DNA of 64,000 bases from Gordonia westfalica (lineage in GTDB: Bacteria; Actinomycetota; Actinomycetes; Mycobacteriales; Mycobacteriaceae). The stretch covers positions 4,030,001 through 4,094,000 of the forward strand of contig NZ_FNLM01000034.1 of NCBI RefSeq assembly GCF_900105725.1. The letters are read 5' to 3'. The notes under the pieces are model-generated. The model worked only from the letters and a program-made list of their open reading frames with translations. It was not told where the DNA came from and made no database searches. The position numbers and the translations under genes were made by a program. Position 1 is the stretch's first letter, and the number at the start of each line of letters is the position of its first letter. Below, in pieces: positions 33,959 to 42,062 of the stretch.

Positions 33959-35136
33959 CGTCGACGTTGCCGCGCCACGAGTACGAGCGCATCCCCTACT
34001 TGGTCGTCTTCGACGACACGTCGGCCTACAAGGACACCTACGGCGGCGTCACCGAGAGCGTCGTGCTGGAGAGCTACCTTTTGAAGCCCGTCGGCGTGCC
34101 GTCGAAGAACGTCATCGTCTTCATGCACCCGATCGGCGGCGGCGCCTACCTGCCGATGACCAACGCACTGGCACGGGCGGGGCATCACGTCATCTACTGC
34201 AACAGCCGGTATCGCGGCGTCGACTCTGCCCTGATCATGGAGAAGGTCGTCCAGGACCTCGGTGCCTGCGTGAAGGACGCCAAGGAACGACTCGGCTACG
34301 AGAAGGTGATCCTGGCCGGCTGGAGCGGTGGCGGTGCGCTGTCGCTGTACTACCAGCAGCAGGCGCAGCACGCGACGGTCACCGAGACCCCGGCCGGTGA
34401 GTCGCCTGATCTCACCCGACTCGATCTCCCCGCGGCCGACGGCATGATGCTGCTCGCCGCCCACGTCTCCCGCCACGGAACGCTGACCGAGTGGATGGAT
34501 CCATCGATCCTCGACGAAACCGACCCGGACAAGCGGGATCCCGAGCTGGATCTCTACAACCCGGCCAACCCCAACCAGCCGCCGTACACGGCGGAGTTCC
34601 TGGAGCGGTACCGGGCCGCGCAGATCGATCGCAACCGCCGGATCACCGCGTGGGTCAAGGAACAACTCGCCGATCTTCGCGACCGCGGTGAGCCGTTGAT
34701 GGAACGCGGGTTCATCGTCCACGGTACCATGGCCGACCCGCGGTGGCTGGACCTCTCCGTCGACCCGAGCGACCGGAAACTCGGTTGCTACCTGGGGGAT
34801 CCGCGCATCGTCAACATGGGGCCGGTCGGCCTGGCGCGGTTCACGACGCTGCGAAGTTGGTTGTCGCAGTGGAGTTATGACGACGCCCACGGCGATGGCC
34901 CGCGCTGCGCCGCCGATCTCGAGGTGCCGACGCTGGTCATCGGCAACTCGGCCGACAACGCGTGCACGCCCAGCCACACCCACCGGCTCTTCGACGCCGT
35001 CGGCCACCCGGACAAGACGCTGCACACGATCACCGGTGCGACACACTACTATTCGGGCCGCGAGCAGATCCCGCACCTCAAGGAGGCGGTAGGCATCATC
35101 ACGAGCTGGATGGGGGAGCGGGGCTGGACCAACTGA
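33955..35136 (+). CDS. Alpha/beta hydrolase
   Basis: 393 residues. The nucleophile elbow is AGWSGGGAL (Ser 124) after KVILAGW, and VFMHPIGGGAYLP gives the oxyanion-hole loop. The acid and base are likely the Asp in VIGNSADNACTPSHT and His in ITGATHYYSGRE. Coupled translation with the dioxygenase-like enzyme (ATGA) suggests that it hydrolyses the ring-cleavage product or an ester feeding that step. This is inference. No signal peptide, so it is cytoplasmic. Confidence 0.85.
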   Translation: MTSTLPRHEYERIPYLVVFDDTSAYKDTYGGVTESVVLESYLLKPVGVPSKNVIVFMHPIGGGAYLPMTNALARAGHHVIYCNSRYRGVDSALIMEKVVQDLGACVKDAKERLGYEKVILAGWSGGGALSLYYQQQAQHATVTETPAGESPDLTRLDLPAADGMMLLAAHVSRHGTLTEWMDPSILDETDPDKRDPELDLYNPANPNQPPYTAEFLERYRAAQIDRNRRITAWVKEQLADLRDRGEPLMERGFIVHGTMADPRWLDLSVDPSDRKLGCYLGDPRIVNMGPVGLARFTTLRSWLSQWSYDDAHGDGPRCAADLEVPTLVIGNSADNACTPSHTHRLFDAVGHPDKTLHTITGATHYYSGREQIPHLKEAVGIITSWMGERGWTN

Positions 35137-35215
35137 GCGCTGGGCACTGAAAACCGCTCCCGAAAACCGCCCCTGGAAACGACCCCTGGAAACGACCCTC
35201 TGCAGCGGCACCGGC

Positions 35216-35272
35216 GACATGGTGTCGTCGGGTCGCCCGTGGAGGGCCGATTTCAGGGGCGGTTTCCAGCTG
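35216..35272. repeat. Left inverted repeat flanking the AbiEi/DUF559 gene
   Basis: The 57 bases contain catggtgtcgtcggg, tggaggg and tttcaggggcggtttccag. The same three blocks appear in reverse complement at 36,167-36,222 on the other side of the gene. The last codons and stop of the AbiEi/DUF559 gene lie inside this arm. Weaker similarity continues outward (accgcccctggaaac and ctgcagcgg tracts), including a 13-bp direct repeat cctggaaacgacc at 35,171-35,196. Confidence 0.85.
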
Positions 35273-36104
35273 CGGCGCGGTTGCGGTGGTAGCCCTTCCG
35301 GACTGTGTCCGCGATGTCGGCGTAGGTGGTCTCCCAGTGACCGAACACCTGCGCGTAGGTGAGCCGCATCGGTAGGTAACCCAGCGGGATGAGTTTGCGG
35401 GACCTGACCCGGTCGCGTTCGTAGTCCTCCTCGCCGGTGTGGTGGGCCCGGCTGTCGAGCTCGATCGCGAGCCGCTCACCGACGAGCAGATCGATCCAAC
35501 CCACACCGGGCACCTGATGCTGCACCTCGACGCGCAGCCCGGCACTCTTCAGCCGCAGTCGTGCAGCGGTCTCGGTTCCCGACGCCGCGAGCCGGTTGCA
35601 CTTCTCGATGGCGTTCCTGATCGCGAGCGGTGCGAGTCGGAACTCGGCTCGGAGGTCGTCGAGATCCAGCTTGCCGTGGTGAAGTGCTGAGTCGCAGAGG
35701 ATGACGAAGCCCTCCTCGTCGAAGCATCGTGCGGCGTACTGGAGCGCTGTCGCGACGTCGTCGATGGCCGCACGCGCCGGAGTCGGGCGGCCGTGGCGTC
35801 GGCAACGATCGGGGGATCGGCGTCGTTCGTAACGCGTCACGCGCGAATGGGATTCGACGGGACTCTCGGGTATCCACAACCCGTGGCGTCGAAGAGCGGT
35901 TGCGCACGATACGACGGCGTCGTCGGAGACGATCGCGACGATCTCGGGATCGGCGTCGGGCATCCGGAACCACCCGCGTCGGATTCGATGGATGACACCG
36001 GATTCGACGGCGCGTCGGATGTCAGCCGTGGTCTCACCGGATTCCAGTAACTGGCGGGTCGACACGACACCTCCGAAGCGTTCGGTGAGCTGCGCGTAGT
36101 CCAT
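35253..36104 (-). CDS. AbiEi-type antitoxin-like protein with C-terminal DUF559 nuclease domain
   Basis: 283 residues from the ATG at 36,104 (the longer frame reads into the right inverted repeat). The N-terminal winged helix is of the AbiEi antitoxin type: RFGGVVSTRQLLESGETTAD then VIHRIRRGWFRMPDA and VSCATALRRHGLW. The C-terminus is a DUF559/Vsr-like PD-(D/E)xK fold: ETAARLRLKSAG, GVGWIDLLVGERLAIELDSR (Asp and ExD), AHH, then DRVRSRKLIPLGYLPMRLT. Such fusions are common and multi-copy in actinobacteria; whether they are antitoxins or nucleases is not settled. No AbiEii toxin gene is next to it. A long inverted repeat frames the gene. Confidence 0.85.
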   Translation of the reverse strand: MDYAQLTERFGGVVSTRQLLESGETTADIRRAVESGVIHRIRRGWFRMPDADPEIVAIVSDDAVVSCATALRRHGLWIPESPVESHSRVTRYERRRSPDRCRRHGRPTPARAAIDDVATALQYAARCFDEEGFVILCDSALHHGKLDLDDLRAEFRLAPLAIRNAIEKCNRLAASGTETAARLRLKSAGLRVEVQHQVPGVGWIDLLVGERLAIELDSRAHHTGEEDYERDRVRSRKLIPLGYLPMRLTYAQVFGHWETTYADIADTVRKGYHRNRAAAGNRP

Positions 36105-36166
36105 GGGCTCAGTGTCGGGTGACCCGGGTTGTCCGAGCGGGCGCGGACAGGGCTTGTGGACAACTC

Positions 36167-36222
36167 CATCTGGAAACCGCCCCTGAAAGAGACCCTCCAC
36201 AGCCGCCCGACGACACCATGCC
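36167..36222. repeat. Right inverted repeat flanking the AbiEi/DUF559 gene
   Basis: This is the reverse complement of the arm at 35,216-35,272: ctggaaaccgcccctgaaa, ccctcca and cccgacgacaccatg. Of 56 aligned bases about 44 match, in three exact blocks of 15, 7 and 19. It covers the upstream region of the gene. It ends 77 bases from the stop of the acyl-CoA synthetase gene. Confidence 0.85.
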
Positions 36223-36299
36223 GCCGAATCCGCTGCTCAGGGCGCTTTTCGAGGGTGCTTTTCAGCGGACACGAACACGGACCCGGCCGCGCGGCCGGA

Positions 36300-37691
36300 T
36301 CAGCTCAGCAGCTTCTTCTGCACCTTGCCCATCGCGTTGCGGGGTAGCGACTCGACGAAGCGGACCTCGCGCGGCCGTTTGTGATTGGACAACTCGCCGG
36401 CGACGAACTCGATCAGCTCGGTGTCGGCGACGTCGTCGCCCACCACGTAAGCGACGATGCGCTGGCCGAGGTAGTCGTCGGGAACGCCGACCACCGCGAC
36501 CTCGCGCACGGCCGGATGCGCCAGGAGCACGGTCTCGATCTCCCCGGCACCGATGCGGAAGCCGCCGGACTTGATGAGGTCGGTGGCCCGACGGCCGACG
36601 ATGCGGTGCATGCCGTCGGGATCGATGACGGCGACATCCCCGGTGGCGAAGAAGCCGTCGTCGAGCCACGATTCGGCGGTCGCGTCGGGCCGGTTGAGGT
36701 AGCCCGACGACATCATCGGACCCCGCACGTGCAGGTCACCGACGGATTCGCCGTCGTGGGGCACGTCGGTGTCGCCCTCCCGGAGCCGGGTCTCGACGCC
36801 CACGAGGGGCAGCCCGACCCAGCCGGGGCGGCGCTCACCGTCGACGCGGGTGCTGAGGGTGATCAGGGTTTCGGTCATGCCGTAGCGCTCGACGATCTCG
36901 TGGCCGGTGAGTTCGCGGACCCGCTCGAAGACGGGTACCGGCAGCGGTGCACTGCCCGAGACGAGAATGCGTGCGCCGGCGAGGGTTCGGGCTGCCTCGG
37001 GTTCGGCGCCGACGCGACTCCAGACGGTCGGGACCCCGAAGAACATGCTCGCGCCGGCTTCGGCGGCGTGGGCGTAACCCGCGGCGGTGGGCTTCTCGGT
37101 GTGGATGAGACGGCCGCCTCGACGAAGCGGTCCGAGGACACCCAGGATCAGTCCGTGCACGTGGAAGAGCGGGAGGCCGTGCGCGAGAGTGTCATCGGCG
37201 GTCCACAGCCAGGCGTCGGCGAGAGCGTCGAGTCCCTCGGCGATCGCCTGCCGGGTGATCGGCACGCCCTTGGGCAGCCCGGTGGTGCCGGAGGTGTAGA
37301 GGATCAAGGCCGTCGAATCGGCGTGGGGTTCGGGATGCCGGTGCCACGACTTCGCGTAGCGCCGGACGGGAACGACGGGCAACGTGGCGTCGGCGGGAGC
37401 CTGCCCCAACCACGCCTGCGCCCCGGAATCGGCCAGGATGTGCGCGAACTCGCGCGGACCGGAGTCGGGCGGCACCGGGACCACCGGCACTCCGGCGATC
37501 AGGCCCCCGACCAGCGCGAGCACGGTCTCGACCGTCGGGTGTGCCAGGACCGCGACGGTGCGTGCACCGGCGATCCGTTCCGCGACGGCGGTCGCCGCTC
37601 CCACCAGATCCTCCCGCGACAGTCGATCCTCGCCGATCCGGATCACGTCGGGATCATCCGGTGCGGTGGGGGTCAACGTCGGCAGCAGCAC
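36300..37691 (-). CDS. Acyl-CoA synthetase, malonyl-CoA/fatty-acid type
   Basis: 463 residues, short for the family. ANL motifs: P-loop ILYTSGTTGLPKGVPITR, RYGMTETL, GFFATGDVAVIDPDGMHRIV, GRRATDLIKSGGFRIGAGEIE and the C-terminal LPRNAMGKVQKKLLS with the acylation lysine. The HGLPLFHVHGL stretch and short N-terminal part resemble malonyl-CoA synthetase (MatB) and mycobacterial FadD36. It would make an acyl-CoA from a free acid with ATP. It stands alone on this strand between the inverted-repeat cassette and the SRPBCC gene. Confidence 0.9.
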   Translation of the reverse strand: MLLPTLTPTAPDDPDVIRIGEDRLSREDLVGAATAVAERIAGARTVAVLAHPTVETVLALVGGLIAGVPVVPVPPDSGPREFAHILADSGAQAWLGQAPADATLPVVPVRRYAKSWHRHPEPHADSTALILYTSGTTGLPKGVPITRQAIAEGLDALADAWLWTADDTLAHGLPLFHVHGLILGVLGPLRRGGRLIHTEKPTAAGYAHAAEAGASMFFGVPTVWSRVGAEPEAARTLAGARILVSGSAPLPVPVFERVRELTGHEIVERYGMTETLITLSTRVDGERRPGWVGLPLVGVETRLREGDTDVPHDGESVGDLHVRGPMMSSGYLNRPDATAESWLDDGFFATGDVAVIDPDGMHRIVGRRATDLIKSGGFRIGAGEIETVLLAHPAVREVAVVGVPDDYLGQRIVAYVVGDDVADTELIEFVAGELSNHKRPREVRFVESLPRNAMGKVQKKLLS

Positions 37692-37748
37692 CCTCTCACT
37701 GTGCCACGCCCGACACGCCGTCCCGTGTAACCCACGTGACCTGCGAGG

Positions 37749-38369
37749 TCACTCGGCGTGCGCGAGGGCCTCGGCGCGCTCCTTGATCCCCTGGAGCATC
37801 TTTCGCTCCATGATCAGCGACCCGGGTTCCATCGGGATCATCGCCAGCTTCTTGCCCAGCCCGGGCAGCCGGAAGCGGTTGCGGCTGATCAACCGTGTCG
37901 ACTGCCCGACCGGGACCAGCGTGAACGACCACACCCAGTCGCCGTCGGCCGTACGGGTGACGAACGCGTGGTCGGGTTCGGCGATCTCGATCCGGGAGGC
38001 CTCCGCGCCGTGGCCGATCGTGTCGCCGACGGCGGGATGCTGGTACTCCTCGAGTACGCGGTCGGTGCTGTGCATGTCGAGGCCGAGCAGATTCTCGATC
38101 CAGTCATACGTGTAGGCGCCGCCCCGGGGTGACGGTCCCATCTGCGCGAGCCACGGGTAGACGGCGGCCGGCGGCGCGTCGATGGTGATCGCACGGGTGG
38201 CGATGCCGTCGGCACCCGGTAGCAGTTCGTCTCCCGGGAGTTTCGCGGCCACCTCGTCCTCGGTCGCACCCCAGGTCATCACCCACGGCCGCACCCAGGC
38301 GCAGTACGCCGCGGCGACGGTACACGCGGCTGCAGCGGCCAGACCGGCGGTGATCGGGCGATACCTCAT
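37749..38369 (-). CDS. SRPBCC-domain protein with N-terminal membrane anchor
   Basis: 206 residues. One hydrophobic segment at the N-terminus (ITAGLAAAAACTVAAAYCAW) looks like a signal anchor. The rest has the START/SRPBCC helix-grip pattern: TRAITIDAPPAAVYPWLAQM, YDWIENLLGLDMHSTDR, a central DHAFVTRTADGDWVWSFTLV and the long C-terminal helix from MERKMLQGIKERAEAL. The fold binds hydrophobic ligands; the ligand is unknown. It begins 61 bases from the end of the LuxR-type gene, on the same strand. Confidence 0.8.
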   Translation of the reverse strand: MRYRPITAGLAAAAACTVAAAYCAWVRPWVMTWGATEDEVAAKLPGDELLPGADGIATRAITIDAPPAAVYPWLAQMGPSPRGGAYTYDWIENLLGLDMHSTDRVLEEYQHPAVGDTIGHGAEASRIEIAEPDHAFVTRTADGDWVWSFTLVPVGQSTRLISRNRFRLPGLGKKLAMIPMEPGSLIMERKMLQGIKERAEALAHAE

Positions 38370-38430
38370 GCTCTCCAGTCTGAGCCGACGACGCCGCGAC
38401 GTCGTGGGCCCTAGGTCACTCGGGTGCCCC

Positions 38431-39108
38431 TCAGGGCCGAACCCAGCCGTCGGCCATGAACTCCAGGAGGAGTTGGGCCTTGTTGCCGATGGGGCGCCCG
38501 GCCTCTTCGTAACGACGCACGACGCGGCGGTAGTGCTCGCGTACCGTGCTCTCCGCGATCTGGTGCTTCTGGGAGGTCTCGCGGAGCGTGGCGCCGAGAG
38601 TGTAGGTCTGCAGGATCTCGCGTTCCCGCTCGGTCACGCGCACTCGGTTGGCGGGTGCCGGAGGCGTCGACTGTTCGGGCGGCCCGATGATGGCGGCGAG
38701 GGCCTGGCGGAGTGCGGACTCGGCGCCGGCGGCACGGGGGGCGATACGGATGTGGTCGCGTCCCGGAACCCCGTCACCGAGGAACACGACGCGCACGGTG
38801 CGCAGCATCGGCGCACGTCGGACCAGTGCGAGCATCCCGGCCGACCGGACCAGCAGGACGGCCGGGTTGCGCAGGGCCGGGATCTGCGCGGGCTCGACGA
38901 GTGTCGCCCCGTAGCCGGCGCCCTCGACGAGGGCCACGAGTGCGGCGTCGAACAGATCGCCTTCGGCGACCACTGCGGCGAGCCGTTTGGGGTGGGATCG
39001 AGACCCCGCGGCTTGGGGGGTGTCCCGGTTGACGGAGGCCAATCGGGACACGTTGGGTTGGGGGGTCGTTGCCTGCGGGCGGCGGAGTTCGTCCAGAGGG
39101 GCTGACAT
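38431..39108 (-). CDS. LuxR-type transcriptional regulator with degenerate receiver
   Basis: 225 residues. The C-terminal LuxR/GerE helix-turn-helix is clear: VTEREREILQTYTLGATLRE, then TSQKHQIAESTVREHYRRVV. The N-terminal 130 residues resemble a receiver domain in layout but lack a plain phosphoacceptor Asp in the expected place. It is therefore probably a ligand- or partner-controlled regulator without its own kinase. A ribosome site (aaggac) precedes the ATG at 39,108. It is divergent from a second receiver-like regulator at 39,384. Confidence 0.82.
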   Translation of the reverse strand: MSAPLDELRRPQATTPQPNVSRLASVNRDTPQAAGSRSHPKRLAAVVAEGDLFDAALVALVEGAGYGATLVEPAQIPALRNPAVLLVRSAGMLALVRRAPMLRTVRVVFLGDGVPGRDHIRIAPRAAGAESALRQALAAIIGPPEQSTPPAPANRVRVTEREREILQTYTLGATLRETSQKHQIAESTVREHYRRVVRRYEEAGRPIGNKAQLLLEFMADGWVRP

Positions 39109-39383
39109 CGGTACCGTCCTTCTGTCGAGAAGATTCCTGCCGGCTCCAATGCTGCCGACTGTTCGACCGGACGGCGCGCTGGGAACCGTGATCGACCTTG
39201 CTCGCGATCCATGTGCAGGCGGAGAGATGAACTGCTCTCAACGTCTACTTCTCTAGAGTTACGAACATCTGGCGACAAGTCACCGTCTTTGCGACCTGAT
39301 TGATAGGTAATCGGGTCACAATGCGCTCGAATGACTCCAATCAATGCGTGATCGCGCATGGATCGGCGATATCGGGCAAAATC

Positions 39384-40127
39384 ATGCACGTGCCGAATCG
39401 TCTGCGTGTGTTGGTCGCCTCTCCGCTGGGTCACGTCGTGGCCGGCCCTCTCCAAGGAGCCCTCGAGCAGGCCGTGGTCACCGTCGCCACGAGCGAGGAC
39501 GAGTTCACCCGATCCGTTGCGGGTCATGTCAGGTTCGACGTCGTGGTCGCAGATCTCATCTGGAACCGGCCCGACCTGGAGTGGCACTTCGACGGTCTCG
39601 ATGCCATCGACGCCCTGAACAAGCACGATCGACAGGCGCCGGTCATCCTCGCGACGCAGGGCCACGGGCTCGAACATGATCACCTCGACGAAGCGCGACT
39701 GCGCGACGAGGTGGCCGGCGTCATCGCGAAGGCCGACGGGTTCGCGACGCTCATGAGTGCGGTGCGGGCGGTCGCGCTGGGTCAGGGATTGGCCGAGAAA
39801 CCCGGGACTCCGCGTCGAGCGCCGCTGTACGAGTTGTTCACCGGGCAACGGGGACACACCGCCGGACGGTTGGCGGGCGCCATCGCCTCCGGTCACGCGT
39901 CCGACGGCGCGAGTCTGGCGCGCGCCGCGAAGGTCTCACCCAACACGGCGAACAAGGTGACGAGTCACTACCTGGGTCCGATCATCTCCGAGCGCGGTGA
40001 AGAACCCGCATCCTCGCCCATGACGCAGGCCGCCGTCTACCGCTGGTGCGGCCTGCATGCGCGGTACCTGATCAGCTGGTGCCGACGGAACGGGCACTCG
40101 GACGTGCTCGGTCTGATGCCGTCCTGA
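39384..40127 (+). CDS. Receiver-like regulatory protein, second of a divergent pair
   Basis: 247 residues from the ATG at 39,384 (start uncertain; a GTG at 39,390 is as likely). The N-terminus RLRVLVASPLGHVVAGPLQG then FDVVVADLIWNRPDLEW and APVILATQG is a receiver fold with Asp in the phosphoacceptor region. The C-terminal 90 residues hold a possible helix-turn-helix (SLARAAKVSPNTANKVTSHY) and end in a Trp/Cys/Arg-rich stretch (YRWCGLHARYLISWCRRNGH). Its 3' end overlaps the convergent HAD gene by 56 bases. With its divergent LuxR-type neighbour it is a candidate regulator of the Ter-like block to its right. Confidence 0.7.
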   Translation: MHVPNRLRVLVASPLGHVVAGPLQGALEQAVVTVATSEDEFTRSVAGHVRFDVVVADLIWNRPDLEWHFDGLDAIDALNKHDRQAPVILATQGHGLEHDHLDEARLRDEVAGVIAKADGFATLMSAVRAVALGQGLAEKPGTPRRAPLYELFTGQRGHTAGRLAGAIASGHASDGASLARAAKVSPNTANKVTSHYLGPIISERGEEPASSPMTQAAVYRWCGLHARYLISWCRRNGHSDVLGLMPS

Positions 40128-40944
40128 CCGAACACCGGTCGTGGAACCACTCGAGGATCTCCACGCCGGCGAGAGCCCCCGTCGCGGCGGTGACGTCGAG
40201 GCCGGGCGCTGACCAACCGAGGAGCTCCAGCTCGCCGTGCCGGGGCCTGATCGCGTGGTCCGCGGCCGACAGGAGGTCCGTGTCGAGCCATCCGTCGCCG
40301 GCCGCACACAGCTTGGCGTCGGCGGGAACGGTGCCATCGTCGACGAGCCGACGACGCACCTCGGCGATTGCCGCGGACTTCGTGACCGACCGGGGCGTCG
40401 CGTAGATCTTGCGACCCTGCTGCGACGCCGTCCAGCCGCGCGCTGCACACCAGTCCTGCCACGAGGGGAGGAACTCATCCGGTTGGGCCGCCGGTTCGAC
40501 GACGAGGTAGCAGAACAGGTCGTCGGCGATCCGCAGCGACCGGACCCAGGAATCGTCGACGCGGGCGCGCAGTTCGGTGAGCACCTCGTCGAGGCCCGCG
40601 CCCGACGCGGACACCACACGTTCGATCTTCCGGCGCCAGTCCGGGTCGTCGGTTCCGTCGACGAGGATGCGGCCGCCGTTGCTCGCCACCGCGTACCGGA
40701 ACGGGCCGCCCGGGAGCGCGATCCGCTCGTACTGCGCCGGCGTCCGGGTGGTCGTCGGGATCACCAGGACCTCGTCGGCAAGGCGGGAGAGGAGCTCGAC
40801 GGCGGTGGTGGTCATGTAGGACAGCGGTGCGTCGCGATAGATCTCGACGCAGACGGTGTCGAGGGCGGCGAACTGAGCGTCGCCCATGGCGGCCTGCGAG
40901 TAGATCATCGTCCGGTCCAGGTCGGTGGCGACGAGCACGCTCAC
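40072..40944 (-). CDS. HAD-superfamily phosphatase of the Ter-associated module
   Basis: 290 residues from the GTG at 40,944, which overlaps the StiP stop (GTGA). HAD motif I is ATDLDRTMIY (nucleophile and acid/base Asp), motif II lies in VIPTTTRTPAQ, motif III Lys in SVTKSAAI, motif IV in AAGDGWLDTDLL. It resembles the sucrose-phosphate-phosphatase/Cof subgroup with a cap, and would dephosphorylate a sugar- or nucleotide-like compound. It is the last gene of the five-gene leftward operon from 45,785. The C-terminal 20 residues (RCSVRTASDRARPSARSVGT) are low complexity and overlap the neighbouring gene. Confidence 0.85.
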   Translation of the reverse strand: MSVLVATDLDRTMIYSQAAMGDAQFAALDTVCVEIYRDAPLSYMTTTAVELLSRLADEVLVIPTTTRTPAQYERIALPGGPFRYAVASNGGRILVDGTDDPDWRRKIERVVSASGAGLDEVLTELRARVDDSWVRSLRIADDLFCYLVVEPAAQPDEFLPSWQDWCAARGWTASQQGRKIYATPRSVTKSAAIAEVRRRLVDDGTVPADAKLCAAGDGWLDTDLLSAADHAIRPRHGELELLGWSAPGLDVTAATGALAGVEILEWFHDRCSVRTASDRARPSARSVGTS

Positions 40945-42062
40945 GCGTCCTCCTTGATCAGGCCGACACACGAGTAGGCGAGGCCGGGTGAGACCTCCAC
41001 CGGCACTCCGCGTTCGGCCGCGAGCAGCCGGATGTGGCGGTGTTCGGGCAGGTCGTCGTCGCGGACCAGGATTCGCCACGGGACGCGGCGCAACAGCACG
41101 CGGGTCGTCTCGCCGACGCCTGGCTTCACCAGGTTGATCGACGACAGTCCGTAGTCGAGTTGGATCTGTTCGACCGAGCGCCAGCCCGACCATGTCGGTG
41201 TCCGCTCCTCAGGCGTCATGACCGCCAGGGCGGCGCGGACCCGGTCGGCGACGGCGGGGAACTCGGCGCTCACCGCGTCGAGCAGTCGGCCGGAGACATC
41301 GAACTCCGCCAGGTCCCGATAGAACTTGGCGCCGTGGAACTCTCCCGGACCGATGTGGTCGGCGTTGAGGATCGTGCGCGACACCAGACCCGAGACGGTC
41401 GAGTTCAGGCATGCCGAGGCGATGAGGAAGTCGTCGCGGGTGCCGAACAGCGTGGTACACGAACCGGGGTCGGCGAGCACGGCCAGCTCGTCGTGCAGCA
41501 GTGGGCGTTCGGGGAGTCGCGCGTACTCGGCCAGCGCCGCGGTCAGTTCGCGCTGGATCGCGCCCTTCCCGGTCCACCCGTCGACGAACACGATCGACTC
41601 GGCGGGGTGACTCGCCACGATGTGATCCAGTGCGACCGTGTCGATCCCGCGGTCGCGCACGATCGAGATCGTGTAGTGCTGCGGCTCGATCCCGTGGACC
41701 GTCTGCATCCACCGGCGGATCAGGATGCCGACGGGAGTGCCGGCTCGGGCGAGCGATACCAGAGTGGGCGATGAATGACGTTCGGCGAGAATCAGTTCCG
41801 AGACGACGCCGACGGCCTCGGCGAGTCGCTGCGCCGACGACCCAAGGGTCGCGTGGAAGAGGTCCTGATACTCGCGACCGGGTTGGTATTCGATCGGCAG
41901 GGATTCGGCGTAATGCGCCTTACCCGACTGGATCCGACGCTCCCGCTCGTGCAGGTCGCCTTCGAGGGCGATGTCGGACAGGTCCTTGAGCAGCCATGTC
42001 ACCTCCTCGGGTGCGTAGGAACCGAAGTGCGGACCCTGCAGCGGGGGCGTGGACGCGGTCAT
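40941..42062 (-). CDS. StiP-type protein with C-terminal PELOTA domain (Ter-associated)
   Basis: 373 residues. The N-terminus GSYAPEEVTWLLKDLSDIAL and ESLPIEYQPGREYQDLFHAT are StiP signatures. The SIVRDRGIDTVALDHIVASH and SIVFVDGWTGKGAIQRELTA blocks include a PRPP-loop-like VDGWTGKG, so it has been described both as a cysteine protease and as a phosphoribosyltransferase. The last 90 residues (VLLRRVPWRILVRDDDLPEH then LLAAERGVPVEV) match the PELOTA RNA-binding fold. Its ATG overlaps the phosphoribosyltransferase stop (ATGA). Family assignment is firm; the biochemical role is not established. Confidence 0.85.
   Translation of the reverse strand: MTASTPPLQGPHFGSYAPEEVTWLLKDLSDIALEGDLHERERRIQSGKAHYAESLPIEYQPGREYQDLFHATLGSSAQRLAEAVGVVSELILAERHSSPTLVSLARAGTPVGILIRRWMQTVHGIEPQHYTISIVRDRGIDTVALDHIVASHPAESIVFVDGWTGKGAIQRELTAALAEYARLPERPLLHDELAVLADPGSCTTLFGTRDDFLIASACLNSTVSGLVSRTILNADHIGPGEFHGAKFYRDLAEFDVSGRLLDAVSAEFPAVADRVRAALAVMTPEERTPTWSGWRSVEQIQLDYGLSSINLVKPGVGETTRVLLRRVPWRILVRDDDLPEHRHIRLLAAERGVPVEVSPGLAYSCVGLIKEDA

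Noticed and set aside
35216..36222. Insertion sequence
   Set aside because: The inverted repeats are IS-like, but the enclosed gene has no transposase motif and no flanking target duplication could be seen.
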